A stretch of DNA of 64,000 bases from JACMLD01 sp963705285 (GCA_963705285.1 OY970066.1:4464001-4528000), one strand, 5' to 3'; numbered from the stretch's first letter, positions 17,026-25,786 are shown. Numbers and translations are program-made. The notes: generated from the sequence alone by a model not told the origin.

Positions 17026-17628
17026 ATGAAATACATTATAACAGGATGCATAATCATAGCATGCATTCAGCTACATGCACAAAGCAATACCCGTGATTGG
17101 CATTTTGGGGTAAAAACCGATCTGAATTTTTCTACCATCAAAGGAAAGGGCATGGCGACCGGTTATGCTACCGGCGCACAATTTGGCGGGTTTGCCGAAA
17201 AGGCATTCAACAATAAATGGAGTATTCAGCCAGAGTTGTTATTTACGCAATCCAATACAAAAAAAGCAGGTGATTTCATGACGTATTACAATACAGAAGG
17301 AAATGTTTTTGCGTCGGATAATATCAAACTGGGTTATATCAGCATACCAGTGATGACAAAATATAAAATAAACAAATACCTGTCCGTTATGGCGGGGCCG
17401 CAATACAGCATCATGCTGTTTGATGCAGAAAGCCTGATGGATGACAACAAGGGCATCGCCTTTAAGCGGTATGAATTCAGCGCTAATGCCGGGCTGCAGT
17501 TTACGATTGGCATGGTATCATTATACGGGCGTTATAACCAGGGCATCAGCAATATCAACAATATCGATGACCGGTATGCCTGGCGCTCCAGCCATATACA
17601 GGCAGGCGTGGCATTTACCATCAAATAG
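17026..17628 (+). CDS. PorT-like outer-membrane beta-barrel protein
   Basis: 200 residues with signal peptide MKYIITGCIIIACIQLHAQ. The mature part alternates amphipathic strands and turns: WHFGVKTDLNFS, GAQFGGFAEKAFNNKWSIQPELLFTQS, LGYISIPVMTKYKINKYLSVMAGPQYS. This is the pattern of the Bacteroidota outer-membrane barrel families (OMP_b-brl_2 / PorT-like), and it ends HIQAGVAFTIK. Probably an eight-stranded barrel; ligand or role unknown. It has its own promoter box and shares a hairpin with the convergent collagen-like gene. Confidence 0.85.
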   Translation: MKYIITGCIIIACIQLHAQSNTRDWHFGVKTDLNFSTIKGKGMATGYATGAQFGGFAEKAFNNKWSIQPELLFTQSNTKKAGDFMTYYNTEGNVFASDNIKLGYISIPVMTKYKINKYLSVMAGPQYSIMLFDAESLMDDNKGIAFKRYEFSANAGLQFTIGMVSLYGRYNQGISNINNIDDRYAWRSSHIQAGVAFTIK

Positions 17629-17640
17629 CGGATCAGTTGT

Positions 17641-17677
17641 ATAAAAAAAATGACGCGGCCTGGCAACCGCGTCATTT
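17641..17677 (-). terminator. Shared hairpin between convergent genes
   Basis: Eleven-pair perfect stem AAATGACGCGG/CCGCGTCATTT (17648-17658 with 17667-17677). On the minus strand it ends in a long U run, so it terminates the collagen-like gene. On the plus strand it may act weakly after the barrel gene. Confidence 0.85.
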
Positions 17678-17699
17678 GTATTCTATTCGTTAAATAAAG

Positions 17700-18284
17700 T
17701 TAGTCGGCCAGGTTGAGGTATTTTTTTACTTCGGCGTAATTATTCCAATCAACAGCCGAACGTGCAGGCTTGCCACCCGGAATAAGAATATAGCGCCACT
17801 GTTGCCTTTTCTGTCCGGATGCCTGATCCGTATAAGTGGAGACATCCAGATTAGAATATAAATCGATTAACGCGGCTGAAAATGTGGGGTTGATGCTGAT
17901 TCCGAAATACGGATCAAAATAAGGCAGCGGCACAATAACAGGTGAGGCAGCAGTGCCGAGGTTGATATACACTTTTACATCGCCGGTATTTAGAATGGCA
18001 GCTGTTAGTTTGGGTACTGCTGCATCATAATAAAATCCAATGGTGTCAAGCACGCCGCCAGTTGTGGTAGTTTCCGGAATATATTTTGCATCGAGCCAGG
18101 CAGAGTAAGTAATATTGGCCACGCCTGTATCTCCTTTAGGACCGGCAGCACCTGCTGCGCCGGCGGGGCCTGCAGGACCGGCGGGGCCTGTTGCACCAGT
18201 GGGGCCTTCTTTAGAACACGAGGCTACTACCAGAGCAAAAACAGCCAGAAAGCAGAGGGTTGTTAAAGCGTTTACTTGTTTCAT
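17700..18284 (-). CDS. Collagen-like repeat lipoprotein
   Basis: About 194 residues from ATG 18284; an in-frame extension to 18329 would spoil the leader. The leader MKQVNALTTLCFLAVFALVV with lipobox VASC predicts a lipoprotein. Directly after the lipidated cysteine come about nine Gly-x-y triplets (GPTGATGPAGPAGPAG, then GAAGAAGPKGDTG), a short collagen-like stalk. A globular domain of about 150 residues of unknown fold follows. Such stalks trimerise and hold a head domain away from the membrane. No hydroxylase is expected. Function of the head is unknown. Confidence 0.82.
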   Translation of the reverse strand: MKQVNALTTLCFLAVFALVVASCSKEGPTGATGPAGPAGPAGAAGAAGPKGDTGVANITYSAWLDAKYIPETTTTGGVLDTIGFYYDAAVPKLTAAILNTGDVKVYINLGTAASPVIVPLPYFDPYFGISINPTFSAALIDLYSNLDVSTYTDQASGQKRQQWRYILIPGGKPARSAVDWNNYAEVKKYLNLAD

Positions 18285-18751
18285 AATTTGAATTTTGGTT
18301 TTTTTATGTAAAAGAAAGGTGTTTGTCATGGCAGCAATCGTGTAATACCAGTTTGTATAAAAATAACTGAAATCGGTTTACCTGCAAACAATCAGCGGTT
18401 TCATTGCAAAAATTATTAGGCAGACCGTAACTAAAACCGGCAATCAATTGCGGTTGATGTATATGGAGGGATATAAGTTTCAAATGCAGAGACAAGCAAA
18501 TTTTGGCCAAAGATGCATTGCCGATTATTTTTTTACCTCATAGCAATGCCTCACCGGTGCTGCGGCCCCACAACACATACGTGCCAGATAGCGTTGCCGT
18601 TGGGGAGCTTTCAATGCCATGCACGCTGCCCCTCCAACAATCTGCGCAACGTTGATGGAATTACTATCAAAAAAAGGCAAAGAAATACATAAGCCAGACC
18701 AACATTGGGGTGGCTGTTTGATAATGCATTGCTGCCTTATTTCATACTGCG
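18285..18751. other. Intergenic stretch, nothing recognised
   Basis: About 465 bases. The start is presumably the promoter region of the collagen-like lipoprotein. The rest contains no convincing frame, hairpin with T run or RNA gene that I can see. Confidence 0.5.
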
Positions 18752-19114
18752 CTAAGACTGGCTTCTGCTGGCAATTAGCAATGCGCCAGCCGCCAGGCCA
18801 ATGTCTTTCATGATCAGACCCACCCCGCTTTCAAAACCATTCATGGTGCGTGGCAGGTGCACAAACAGCGCGAAGCACAGCAGCAACACGGTTAACAGAA
18901 TACCTGCCAGCCTTACTTTTTGGTTGATAAGCATAGCAATACCTGATGCTAATAAAAACGCACCGGTTACATACACCCAAAAGCCGCCGCCGGGTATAAA
19001 CGACGGTACATAATTTCTCATATCCTGTGTATTGACGAAGTGGGTGACGCCGAAGATGATAATGACAATGGCGTAAGCAATGATTGCGATTCTGGACATA
19101 GTGGCATTGTTCAT
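18752..19114 (-). CDS. DoxX-like small membrane protein
   Basis: 120 residues from ATG 19114; a TTG at 19141 is in frame but less likely. It has four hydrophobic segments: IAIIAYAIVIIIFGVTHF, FWVYVTGAFLLASGIAMLI, LAGILLTVLLLCFALFVHL and IMKDIGLAAGALLIA. The layout, with TM1 ending in a GxxHF-type word and a conserved K/D in the last helix, is that of the DoxX / SURF4-like family. Its members are associated with redox or catechol-quinone metabolism. The substrate is unknown. Confidence 0.8.
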   Translation of the reverse strand: MNNATMSRIAIIAYAIVIIIFGVTHFVNTQDMRNYVPSFIPGGGFWVYVTGAFLLASGIAMLINQKVRLAGILLTVLLLCFALFVHLPRTMNGFESGVGLIMKDIGLAAGALLIASRSQS

Positions 19115-19435
19115 ATGGCTAAATTTTAATTTCTTAGACAAACAATTCTACTCCCAATCGTTGTTCTAAAAATAAAATGCAGCCATTAAAAAATACGCCT
19201 GTCACATGTTTAGAGAGGATACAGCCCTTGGAATGGCCATACTTTATTTTTCGCACTATAAAGGTATATAAAGGTTTCAATACCAATAAAAAATAAGCAT
19301 TTTATCTGCCTCCATCAGGCATGAATGTTATGCACATGCGCAACTCCTCTAAACGCAAAAAATCCTTTTTATGCACATTGTTGCAGCCGCCTGTGCACCA
19401 CATAGCCCGCTATAGTTTATACAGTGTAAATAGGT
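19115..19435. other. Divergent intergenic stretch before lepA
   Basis: About 320 bases between the DoxX-like gene and the lepA promoter box. Only low-complexity AT-rich sequence and no gene. Confidence 0.5.
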
Positions 19436-19443
19436 TACTTTTG
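19436..19443 (+). promoter_or_regulatory. -7 box TACTTTTG for lepA
   Basis: TAnnTTTG match followed by CACC, 49 bases before the lepA ATG at 19493. Confidence 0.65.
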
Positions 19444-19492
19444 CACCTCGTTAAACTTAAAAAAGTCGTCTGCCTGAGGCGGGCAAAACAAA

Positions 19493-21286
19493 ATGAAGAA
19501 TATCCGTAATTTTTGCATTATTGCACATATAGACCACGGCAAGAGCACCCTGGCCGATCGCCTGCTGCAAAGTACTGGCACCATCAGCGACCGGGATATG
19601 ATGGACCAGGTGCTGGATGATATGGACCTGGAGCGTGAAAAAGGCATCACCATAAAGAGCCACGCCATACAGATAAACTACAAACACACAGACAAACAGG
19701 AGTATATCCTCAACCTGATAGACACACCGGGCCACGTAGATTTCAGCTATGAAGTAAGCCGTGCCCTTGCGGCCTGCGAGGGCGCGCTGCTGCTGGTTGA
19801 TGCCACACAGGGTATACAGGCACAAACCATTTCCAATTTATACCTCGCCATCGATAATAACCTCGAGATTATTCCCGTCATCAATAAAATTGATATGGAC
19901 GGGGCCATGATTGAAGAAGTGGAGGATCAGATTGTTGAACTCATTGGTTGCAAACGCGAAGACATATTGCATGCCAGCGGCCGTACCGGTCTGGGTGTAG
20001 ACAAAGTGCTGTCTGCCATTGTTGACCGCATACCTGCCCCAAAAGGAGACCCTTCCGCACCATTGCAGGCATTGGTGTTTGACAGCGTATTCAATTCATT
20101 CAGGGGGATTATTGTTTACTACCGCATTTTGCAGGGCAGCCTTAAAAAAGGCGACAAGATAAAATTTGTATCTACCGACCAGGAATATGAAGCCGATGAA
20201 GTAGGCATTTTGAAACTGAAGATGACAGAAAAGAATGAAGTGTTTTGTGGCGATGTGGGCTACATCATTACCGGTATTAAAAATGCCAAGGAGGTAAAAG
20301 TGGGTGATACCATTACCAAAGTGGCTAACCCCTGCACAGAAGGCATACGCGGTTTTCAGGAAGTAAAGCCGATGGTGTTTGCGGGAATTTTTCCGGTAAA
20401 TACGGATGAGTTTGAAGAACTGCGCGATTGCATGGACAAACTGCAGCTCAACGATGCCTCACTTACATTTGAGCTGGAAACCAGCCAGGCATTGGGGTTT
20501 GGTTTCCGTTGCGGGTTCCTGGGCATGCTGCATATGGAAATTATACAGGAAAGACTGGAGCGCGAATTCAACCAAACTGTTATTACCACCGTTCCCAACG
20601 TAAGTTTTGTTGCATATACCACCAACGGCGAAAAAGTAATTGTGAACAACCCTACGGAAATGCCCGACCCCGTGCGCATTGACCGAATAGAAGAACCATT
20701 TATCAGAGCACAGATCATTACCAAGCCTGATTATATCGGCAATATCATTACGCTATGCCTGGGTAAACGCGGTATTCTGCTCAACCAAAGCTATCTCACA
20801 CCCACACGCGTGGAGTTGAGTTTTGAGATGCCGCTGACAGAAATTGTATTTGACTTTTACGATAAACTGAAAAGCCAGACCCGCGGCTATGCATCGTTCG
20901 ATTATCACCCCATCGGCAATCGGGATAGCGATATTGTAAAGATGGATATTCTGCTCAACGGCGATAAAGTAGATGCCCTCAGTGCATTAATACACCGCGC
21001 CCGTTCTGCCGAATTTGGCAGAAAGCTTTGCGAGAAATTAAAAGAACTGGTACCACGCCAGCAATTCCAGATTGCTATACAGGCAGGCATTGGCGCAAAA
21101 ATTGTCGCCCGTGAAACCATCAGCGCCATGCGCAAAGATGTAACTGCAAAATGTTACGGAGGTGATATCAGCCGTAAACGGAAGCTGCTTGAAAAACAGA
21201 AGGAAGGAAAGAAACGCATGCGCCAGATCGGTAACGTAGAAGTTCCGCAGGAAGCGTTTCTGGCCGTGCTGAAGCTGGATGAGTAG
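19493..21286 (+). CDS. lepA: Elongation factor 4 (LepA), ribosomal back-translocase GTPase
   Basis: 597 residues, the usual LepA length. The N-terminal GTPase motifs are complete: AHIDHGKST (P loop), GITIKS, DTPGHVDF and NKIDM. EF-G-like domains follow, and the characteristic C-terminal domain ends with the basic segment DISRKRKLLEKQKEGKKRM. It binds the ribosome and affects translocation and initiation under stress. It is a single gene with its own promoter box. The start MKNIRNFCIIAHIDHG is the standard one. Confidence 0.98.
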   Translation: MKNIRNFCIIAHIDHGKSTLADRLLQSTGTISDRDMMDQVLDDMDLEREKGITIKSHAIQINYKHTDKQEYILNLIDTPGHVDFSYEVSRALAACEGALLLVDATQGIQAQTISNLYLAIDNNLEIIPVINKIDMDGAMIEEVEDQIVELIGCKREDILHASGRTGLGVDKVLSAIVDRIPAPKGDPSAPLQALVFDSVFNSFRGIIVYYRILQGSLKKGDKIKFVSTDQEYEADEVGILKLKMTEKNEVFCGDVGYIITGIKNAKEVKVGDTITKVANPCTEGIRGFQEVKPMVFAGIFPVNTDEFEELRDCMDKLQLNDASLTFELETSQALGFGFRCGFLGMLHMEIIQERLEREFNQTVITTVPNVSFVAYTTNGEKVIVNNPTEMPDPVRIDRIEEPFIRAQIITKPDYIGNIITLCLGKRGILLNQSYLTPTRVELSFEMPLTEIVFDFYDKLKSQTRGYASFDYHPIGNRDSDIVKMDILLNGDKVDALSALIHRARSAEFGRKLCEKLKELVPRQQFQIAIQAGIGAKIVARETISAMRKDVTAKCYGGDISRKRKLLEKQKEGKKRMRQIGNVEVPQEAFLAVLKLDE

Positions 21287-21299
21287 GGAGAATGTGGAA

Positions 21300-21321
21300 A
21301 CCTGCCTGCCGGCAGGCAGGT
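21300..21321. repeat. 22-bp dispersed palindrome, copy 2
   Basis: Identical to the copy at 12256-12277. It lies 14 bases after the lepA stop with no T run, so it is not a standard terminator. Confidence 0.9.
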
Positions 21322-21557
21322 GTGCTAGTGTGCTAATGCTTTTGCCTGGTTGATGGAACGCAGATTGGTGAGATTGTTAGGATCAATCAGGATTATGTTG
21401 TTTGCTGTTACGATGGTTACCAGCGTGAAGATGTGCAGGGTTTACCTTTGTCATGCTGCAAGCATCCTATGGTGATGAATAGGATGAATGTGGTGAACCT
21501 GTCTGCTAACCAGCCTATGCGTATGCTTAGTGGATGGAATGCAGATTGCTCGTCTGT

Positions 21558-21565
21558 TAACTTTG
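21558..21565 (+). promoter_or_regulatory. -7 box TAACTTTG
   Basis: TAnnTTTG match 91 bases before the ATG of the PH/SHOCT gene. The rest of the 21322-21656 spacer holds no gene I can support. Confidence 0.5.
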
Positions 21566-21656
21566 TGCAAAATCAAAATGAACCGATAATGCTGTTGCCT
21601 TCTTGAAGTACTAGCCCAACACCCATCAGATATCAATTCATCAACCAGCATCAATT

Positions 21657-22268
21657 ATGCGTACACCGCTTCAAAAAAATGAAAAAATATTGTTGGTTAC
21701 CTACACCAGCTGGATATCTATGATCTGGCCTTCATTGTTTGCCATTGCCGCCATTGTGGGTTCATTTTTTATGGGTTTTACAGAACACTACGGATGGGCA
21801 GTTGCGTTGCTGGGTATACTGGTATTTTTGGTGAAATACCTGCAATGGAGAAGCAGCATCTGGGTGGTTACCAATTACCGGGTGATAGATGAGGCCGGCC
21901 TGCTGAGCCATTATGCAAAAGAAAGCCCGCTTGATAAAATCAACAATGTGTCTTACGACCAAACACTGTGGGGAAGGTTATTTAATTATGGCCATGTAGA
22001 AATACAAACCGCTGCCGAAATAGGCGCAACCGATTATTTCAACGTTTACCATCCTAAAAAACTTAAAGATACCATCACCCTTGCGCAGTCTGATTACAAA
22101 CATTTGCAACTGCACAGCCAGGCCACACAAATGGCTTCTGCTATGGGACTTCACCCAACATCGCAATCGTCTGTGGCCACGGAACTAGAAAAATTATATG
22201 AACTGAAACTGAAAGGTGTTTTGACTGAAGAAGAATATTTGAAAGCGAAAAACAAGCTGATCAATTAA
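21657..22268 (+). CDS. Membrane protein with bacterial PH domain and C-terminal SHOCT motif
   Basis: 203 residues. Two transmembrane segments (about residues 18-37 and 45-62) are followed by a bPH_2 (DUF304-type) domain: WRSSIWVVTNYRVIDEAG and LDKINNVSYDQTLWGRLFNYGHVEIQTA. The last 30 residues (ELEKLYELKLKGVLTEEEYLKAKNKLI, quoted in parts: KLYELKLKGVLTEEEY) are a SHOCT motif, a short helix pair often found at the ends of membrane-associated proteins. Role probably in envelope protein binding; not known precisely. Its stop codon lies at the left arm of the hairpin-rich spacer. Confidence 0.85.
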   Translation: MRTPLQKNEKILLVTYTSWISMIWPSLFAIAAIVGSFFMGFTEHYGWAVALLGILVFLVKYLQWRSSIWVVTNYRVIDEAGLLSHYAKESPLDKINNVSYDQTLWGRLFNYGHVEIQTAAEIGATDYFNVYHPKKLKDTITLAQSDYKHLQLHSQATQMASAMGLHPTSQSSVATELEKLYELKLKGVLTEEEYLKAKNKLIN

Positions 22269-22660
22269 TTAAGAATTAATAATTAAGAATTAAGAATTCG
22301 GTACGAAAAATAATGGTCTAAGGTCTTCCTCTGACCAATTAGTCCTGATGGTCTGAGGTCTTCCTCTGACCAATTAGTTCGATGCTATCGCCGATTATAT
22401 CGCCGTCAGACCAGGAGATCAGACGGGTAGCGTAGTTATTGCGGCGATGATGGTGTGAGATCCTCCTCTGACCAATGAGTTCGATTCTATCGCCTTCAGA
22501 CCAGGAGGTCAGACGGGGCAGCGTTGTTATCGGGCCGGCGATGGTCTGAGGTCCTCCTCTGACCACTTAGTTCAATTCTATCTTCGTCAGACCAGGAGGT
22601 CAGACGAAGATGCTGATGAATTCTTAATTAATAATTATTAATTGTTAATTATTAATTATC
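22265..22660. repeat. Hairpin array bounded by AT-rich inverted arms
   Basis: The AT-rich left arm (22265-22299, AATTAAGAATT words, ending GAATTC) is an imperfect inverse of the right arm (22618-22658, starting GAATTC). Between them lie seven small hairpins. Forward ones of type GGTCTGAGG-loop-CCTCTGACC are at 22315-22336, 22350-22371, 22452-22473 and 22543-22564. Reverse ones of type CAGACC-AGGAGG-TCAGAC are at 22405-22424, 22495-22515 and 22585-22606. The last is extended by TCTTCGTC/GACGAAGA. There is no coding frame. Confidence 0.88.
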
Positions 22661-23665
22661 CCCTTTCTTCACCGGTTTTTTCTTCTCCGCTGCTTCTTTC
22701 TTCTTGGCGTTTTCAATATTTTTTTCTGATTGCTCCATCAGTTTCTTTTCATTGATATTGCCGGCATCGTCTTTTATAGTAGCTTCTACCGGCACATCGC
22801 CTTCTTTTAATTTAAAGTTGAACACTTTTTCTACATGCACCCATTGGCCGTTTTCCCAGCGAAAGCCTTCAAAATCGCCATCGGGAATATAGGTGTCTTT
22901 TTTAGCCGGTTCATCCGTTTCAGAAACCAGGTGATCATAAATGATCATATCCATCTCCGGGTTATAATTAAATAAAGTGCGGGCTTCTTTTTTGTATTCA
23001 ATTTCAAAGCGGTTGAGTACGGGTTTCACTTTGCTGGTATCGTCTTTAAATGTAATGACCGGGCCACCAAAAACCGGCTCGCCATTATCGCCAAAGCTCA
23101 GTACTTCCATCCATTTGCGGTTACTGCTCACCGTATAATCGTCAAAACCCAGCAGGGTATAATATTTCTTGCCATTGAATTCTTTCTGGATTAACCTGTA
23201 GTAAATAGCGCCTATCCAGTTATTACGGGTTCTTACAGAATCCTGCGGTTTACCGGTAAACATGCTGGCGTCAAAAAGTGGAAACAGTTTTAATGAACCA
23301 TCAGGCGTTTTAATTTGAATAGCGCCTTTCTGGTAATACATGTATTCATCTTTTTTCAGCTGCCAGGTAAAAATGCGGAAACTGCTGTCCTGCGGGTAAA
23401 GCTTAGATACCGTGGGTAGTGAGTCAAAAGGATAAGAGAAAGAATTAGGTATTTTCAAGGTGCGCACAAATGTTTTTACAAACTGGCTGTCAGAAAAAAA
23501 ACGTTTGCCGGCAGTTTCGCCGTTTATCATGCTGTCTGCAAAAATCTTCAGCGAATCTTCTTTTTTGATGAGCATTTTTTTATCCGCCGTACTAAAACGT
23601 TGTGCATGCACCGTTGTGATGCTAATAATGGCGAGACAACTTAAACAGAAAAACAGTTTATTCAT
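22652..23665 (-). CDS. Conserved exported protein of unknown function, Lys-rich C terminus
   Basis: 337 residues from ATG 23665, chosen because it begins a clean signal peptide (MNKLFFCLSCLAIISITTVHAQ); 41 upstream in-frame codons look non-coding. The mature part is a soluble, mostly beta-rich protein (WQLKKDEYMYYQKGAIQIK, KYYTLLGFDDYTVSSNRKW). It ends in a lysine-rich tail (KKKEAAEKKKPVKKGDN). I do not recognise a named domain; similar exported proteins are common in Bacteroidota. It follows the heptose genes on the same strand after 129 bases but has its own promoter box, so it may be independent. Confidence 0.75.
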   Translation of the reverse strand: MNKLFFCLSCLAIISITTVHAQRFSTADKKMLIKKEDSLKIFADSMINGETAGKRFFSDSQFVKTFVRTLKIPNSFSYPFDSLPTVSKLYPQDSSFRIFTWQLKKDEYMYYQKGAIQIKTPDGSLKLFPLFDASMFTGKPQDSVRTRNNWIGAIYYRLIQKEFNGKKYYTLLGFDDYTVSSNRKWMEVLSFGDNGEPVFGGPVITFKDDTSKVKPVLNRFEIEYKKEARTLFNYNPEMDMIIYDHLVSETDEPAKKDTYIPDGDFEGFRWENGQWVHVEKVFNFKLKEGDVPVEATIKDDAGNINEKKLMEQSEKNIENAKKKEAAEKKKPVKKGDN

Positions 23666-23682
23666 GACAGATGAATGAGTGA

Positions 23683-23690
23683 CAAAGTTA
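23683..23690 (-). promoter_or_regulatory. -7 box TAACTTTG (minus strand)
   Basis: Plus-strand CAAAGTTA, read on the minus strand as TAACTTTG, 17 bases before the ATG at 23665. Confidence 0.6.
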
Positions 23691-23794
23691 CAATAAACAA
23701 TCATGCCTGCACCGGGCACGTTACCCGCCAGCATTACGCTACCAGGTGATTGCGTAGTGTGGTCATGCTTCAACGCCAATACCAGCAATAAATT

Positions 23795-24355
23795 TTACAC
23801 GGCAGGTAATGCGTTGGCAAAATTTAACAGGCTTTTAAAGGCTATGTCAATAGCGGGGTGGGGCAGGGGAAGGTTGGGCTGGGTAGTGAGCATAAACACC
23901 GTATGCATGCCTGCATTGCGGCCAAATTCCATATCGCTGAGGTTATTGCCTACCATGATGGACTTACTAAAATCAATTTCCGGAAAATCTTCTCTTGCTT
24001 TAAGCGCCATACCAGGATGGGGTTTTCTTTCCGGATGATCATTATCGAGCGAAGTGGCGTAGTAGATGGCATCAATTTTACCACCCGCCGCTTCCACATC
24101 CTGTAACATTTTATTATGAATATCCATCAGATCCAGTTCGCTCATCAGTCCTTTGCCCACTCCGCGCTGGTTGGTAACAATAATGATCTGCCCGAACAGT
24201 TTAGCGCATTTGTTGAGCGCAGCGGTTACACCGTCATAAAATCTGAATTCACCCGTGTTAAAAATATAACTGCCCACTTTATCATGATTCAATACACCAT
24301 CCCTGTCTAAAAATAATGTCCAGCTTTTATCTACTTGTTGTAAATCTATACTCAT
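23795..24355 (-). CDS. gmhB: HAD phosphatase, D-glycero-D-manno-heptose 1,7-bisphosphate 7-phosphatase type
   Basis: 186 residues. The HAD motif I is FLDRDGVLNHD, with the nucleophile in D-x-D; motif II is IIVTNQRGVG; the later lysine and MVGNNLSDMEFGRNAG supply motifs III and IV. Length and motifs fit GmhB/HisB-N, which removes the 7-phosphate from heptose 1,7-bisphosphate. The usual GmhB zinc-loop cysteines are not evident. Together with gmhA, hddA and hddC just upstream it completes the GDP-heptose route. It is 121 bases after hddC, across a GGAATTT repeat. Confidence 0.85.
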   Translation of the reverse strand: MSIDLQQVDKSWTLFLDRDGVLNHDKVGSYIFNTGEFRFYDGVTAALNKCAKLFGQIIIVTNQRGVGKGLMSELDLMDIHNKMLQDVEAAGGKIDAIYYATSLDNDHPERKPHPGMALKAREDFPEIDFSKSIMVGNNLSDMEFGRNAGMHTVFMLTTQPNLPLPHPAIDIAFKSLLNFANALPAV

Positions 24356-24377
24356 AGTTCGTTTATTATTGCTATCA

Positions 24378-24497
24378 GGAATTTGGAATTTGGAATTTGG
24401 AATTTGGAATTTGGCTCAATAACTTCAACATGAGTAGGTGCTCCTCTCGGCGCCCGTGCGGCCCAATTCCTGATCCCTAATTCCCATTCCCTAATTC
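24378..24497. repeat. GGAATTT x5 and its imperfect inverse around the hddC stop
   Basis: Five exact GGAATTT copies (24378-24412), then a GC-rich core, then an imperfect inverse (CCCAATTCC...CCCTAATTC) to about 24497. The right arm runs through the hddC stop codon, so the protein's last residues (ELGNGN) are written by the repeat. Confidence 0.8.
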
Positions 24498-25181
24498 AAC
24501 GCCCGCCCGTTCAAAATCTTCCGGTATACCGATATCAATAAAATAACCATCCTGTATGCACCCGTACATGGGCATGGAAGAAAACGACAATTCCAGGTAA
24601 TCTTTTTCAAATGAAAAAACAGCGGGGCGTTTTTGCTGTCTGAAGCGACCGGTATTTAATATATATACGCCGCCATTGATCAACCCTTCGTTGTATTGCT
24701 TTTTTTCCTGGAAAGACTTGATGCGGTCATCGGCTTCCAGTTCCACCACTCCATACCGGTTAAACTGCTTCATCGGTTTTAGAAGAAGTGTACAGGCGGC
24801 TGCATTTTTTTTATGAAAAGCCGCCATGGCAGCCAGGTCTGCTTTGAACAGCGTATCGCCATTGAGAATTAGTATGTCTTTTACCGTAGCTTTTTCAAGG
24901 GCTAGTTGTATGGCACCGCCTGTGCCAAGCGGTTCGTTTTCTATTACCCATTCCACTGGCACGGCAGGATATTCGGTTTTCAGCCAGGCGGTAATCACTT
25001 CATGTTTATACCCCAGTGAAAAAATAAATTTCTTAATTCCCTGTTGCAGGTAATAATCAATTATATATTTTAAAAAAGGCTGACCATTAACCGGCGCCAT
25101 GCATTTGGGTAAATCGGGTACTGCTGATCGCAAACGCGTTCCTAATCCGCCTGCCAGTACAATTGCTTCCTTTATTTCCAT
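24477..25181 (-). CDS. hddC: Heptose-1-phosphate nucleotidyltransferase (GDP-heptose pyrophosphorylase type)
   Basis: 234 residues. The nucleotidyltransferase signature is LAGGLGTRLRS with LPKCMAPVNGQPF, and the metal-binding aspartate is in ILNGDTLF. It matches HddC, which transfers GMP (or another NMP) to D-glycero-alpha-D-manno-heptose 1-phosphate. The start is ATG 25181, 15 bases after gmhA, so the two are probably co-translated. The last few codons are made of an intergenic-type repeat. Mannose-1-phosphate guanylyltransferase is an alternative, but the neighbours favour heptose. Confidence 0.87.
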   Translation of the reverse strand: MEIKEAIVLAGGLGTRLRSAVPDLPKCMAPVNGQPFLKYIIDYYLQQGIKKFIFSLGYKHEVITAWLKTEYPAVPVEWVIENEPLGTGGAIQLALEKATVKDILILNGDTLFKADLAAMAAFHKKNAAACTLLLKPMKQFNRYGVVELEADDRIKSFQEKKQYNEGLINGGVYILNTGRFRQQKRPAVFSFEKDYLELSFSSMPMYGCIQDGYFIDIGIPEDFERAGVELGNGN

Positions 25182-25196
25182 AACATTTAAAGCCTT

Positions 25197-25772
25197 TTAA
25201 GAAGCAAAATATCTTTCTTCTGCCAGCTGACAAATTATATGTCCAATCATGATATGGCTTTCCTGTATGCGGGGGGTATTTTTTGAAGGTATGGCAAACA
25301 GGTAATCGCTGAGGGGTTTCAGCTGGCCGCCACCGTCGCCGGTAAAACCCGCGGTGATGACGCCTTTTTCGCGCGCCGTTTCAAATGCTTTTACAATGTT
25401 TACCGAATTACCGGAAGTGGAAAGGCCTATTAACACATCACCTTTGTGCGCAAGCCCTTTTATAAGCCGCGCGTAAATCACATCGAAACTATAATCATTG
25501 GCTACCGCTGTCAGGTAAGATGTATTGCAATGAAGGGCTTCTGCAGGCAATGCATCGCGGTCGAGATAAAAACGTCCGCTAAATTCTGCCGCCAGGTGCT
25601 GGGCATCGGCAGCGCTGCCACCATTGCCACAAAAATATACGCGATGGCCATTTTTCAGCGCGTCTACCGTGATATTGGTGAACAGGTCTATATTGGCCAG
25701 CATCTTGTCATCGGCCAGAATGCTGGTCTTTACCGCCACGGATTCTTCAATAATGTCTTTGATCTTGTTCAT
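25197..25772 (-). CDS. gmhA: Sedoheptulose 7-phosphate isomerase
   Basis: 191 residues from ATG 25772; the frame opens three codons earlier at a TTG. Single SIS domain with YFCGNGGSAADAQHLAAEFSGRF and GLSTSGNSVNIVKAF. It converts sedoheptulose 7-phosphate to D-glycero-D-manno-heptose 7-phosphate, the first step of bacterial heptose synthesis. A TATCTTTG box ends only about 6 bases before the ATG, so the mRNA may be nearly leaderless. The gene sits between hddA and hddC on the same strand. Confidence 0.93.
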   Translation of the reverse strand: MNKIKDIIEESVAVKTSILADDKMLANIDLFTNITVDALKNGHRVYFCGNGGSAADAQHLAAEFSGRFYLDRDALPAEALHCNTSYLTAVANDYSFDVIYARLIKGLAHKGDVLIGLSTSGNSVNIVKAFETAREKGVITAGFTGDGGGQLKPLSDYLFAIPSKNTPRIQESHIMIGHIICQLAEERYFAS

Positions 25773-25778
25773 GGGGTG

Positions 25779-25786
25779 CAAAGATA
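25779..25786 (-). promoter_or_regulatory. -7 box TATCTTTG for gmhA (minus strand)
   Basis: Plus-strand CAAAGATA. It lies immediately before the gmhA ATG at 25772, so transcription would begin within a few bases of the start codon. Confidence 0.6.

Noticed and set aside
21300..21321. Palindrome as the lepA terminator
   Set aside because: No T run on either strand, and the same palindrome recurs elsewhere as a dispersed repeat.
16440..22660. CRISPR arrays at the two repeat blocks
   Set aside because: Units are 90-104 bases with internal long palindromes and similar, not unique, sequence between stems; no cas genes are present.
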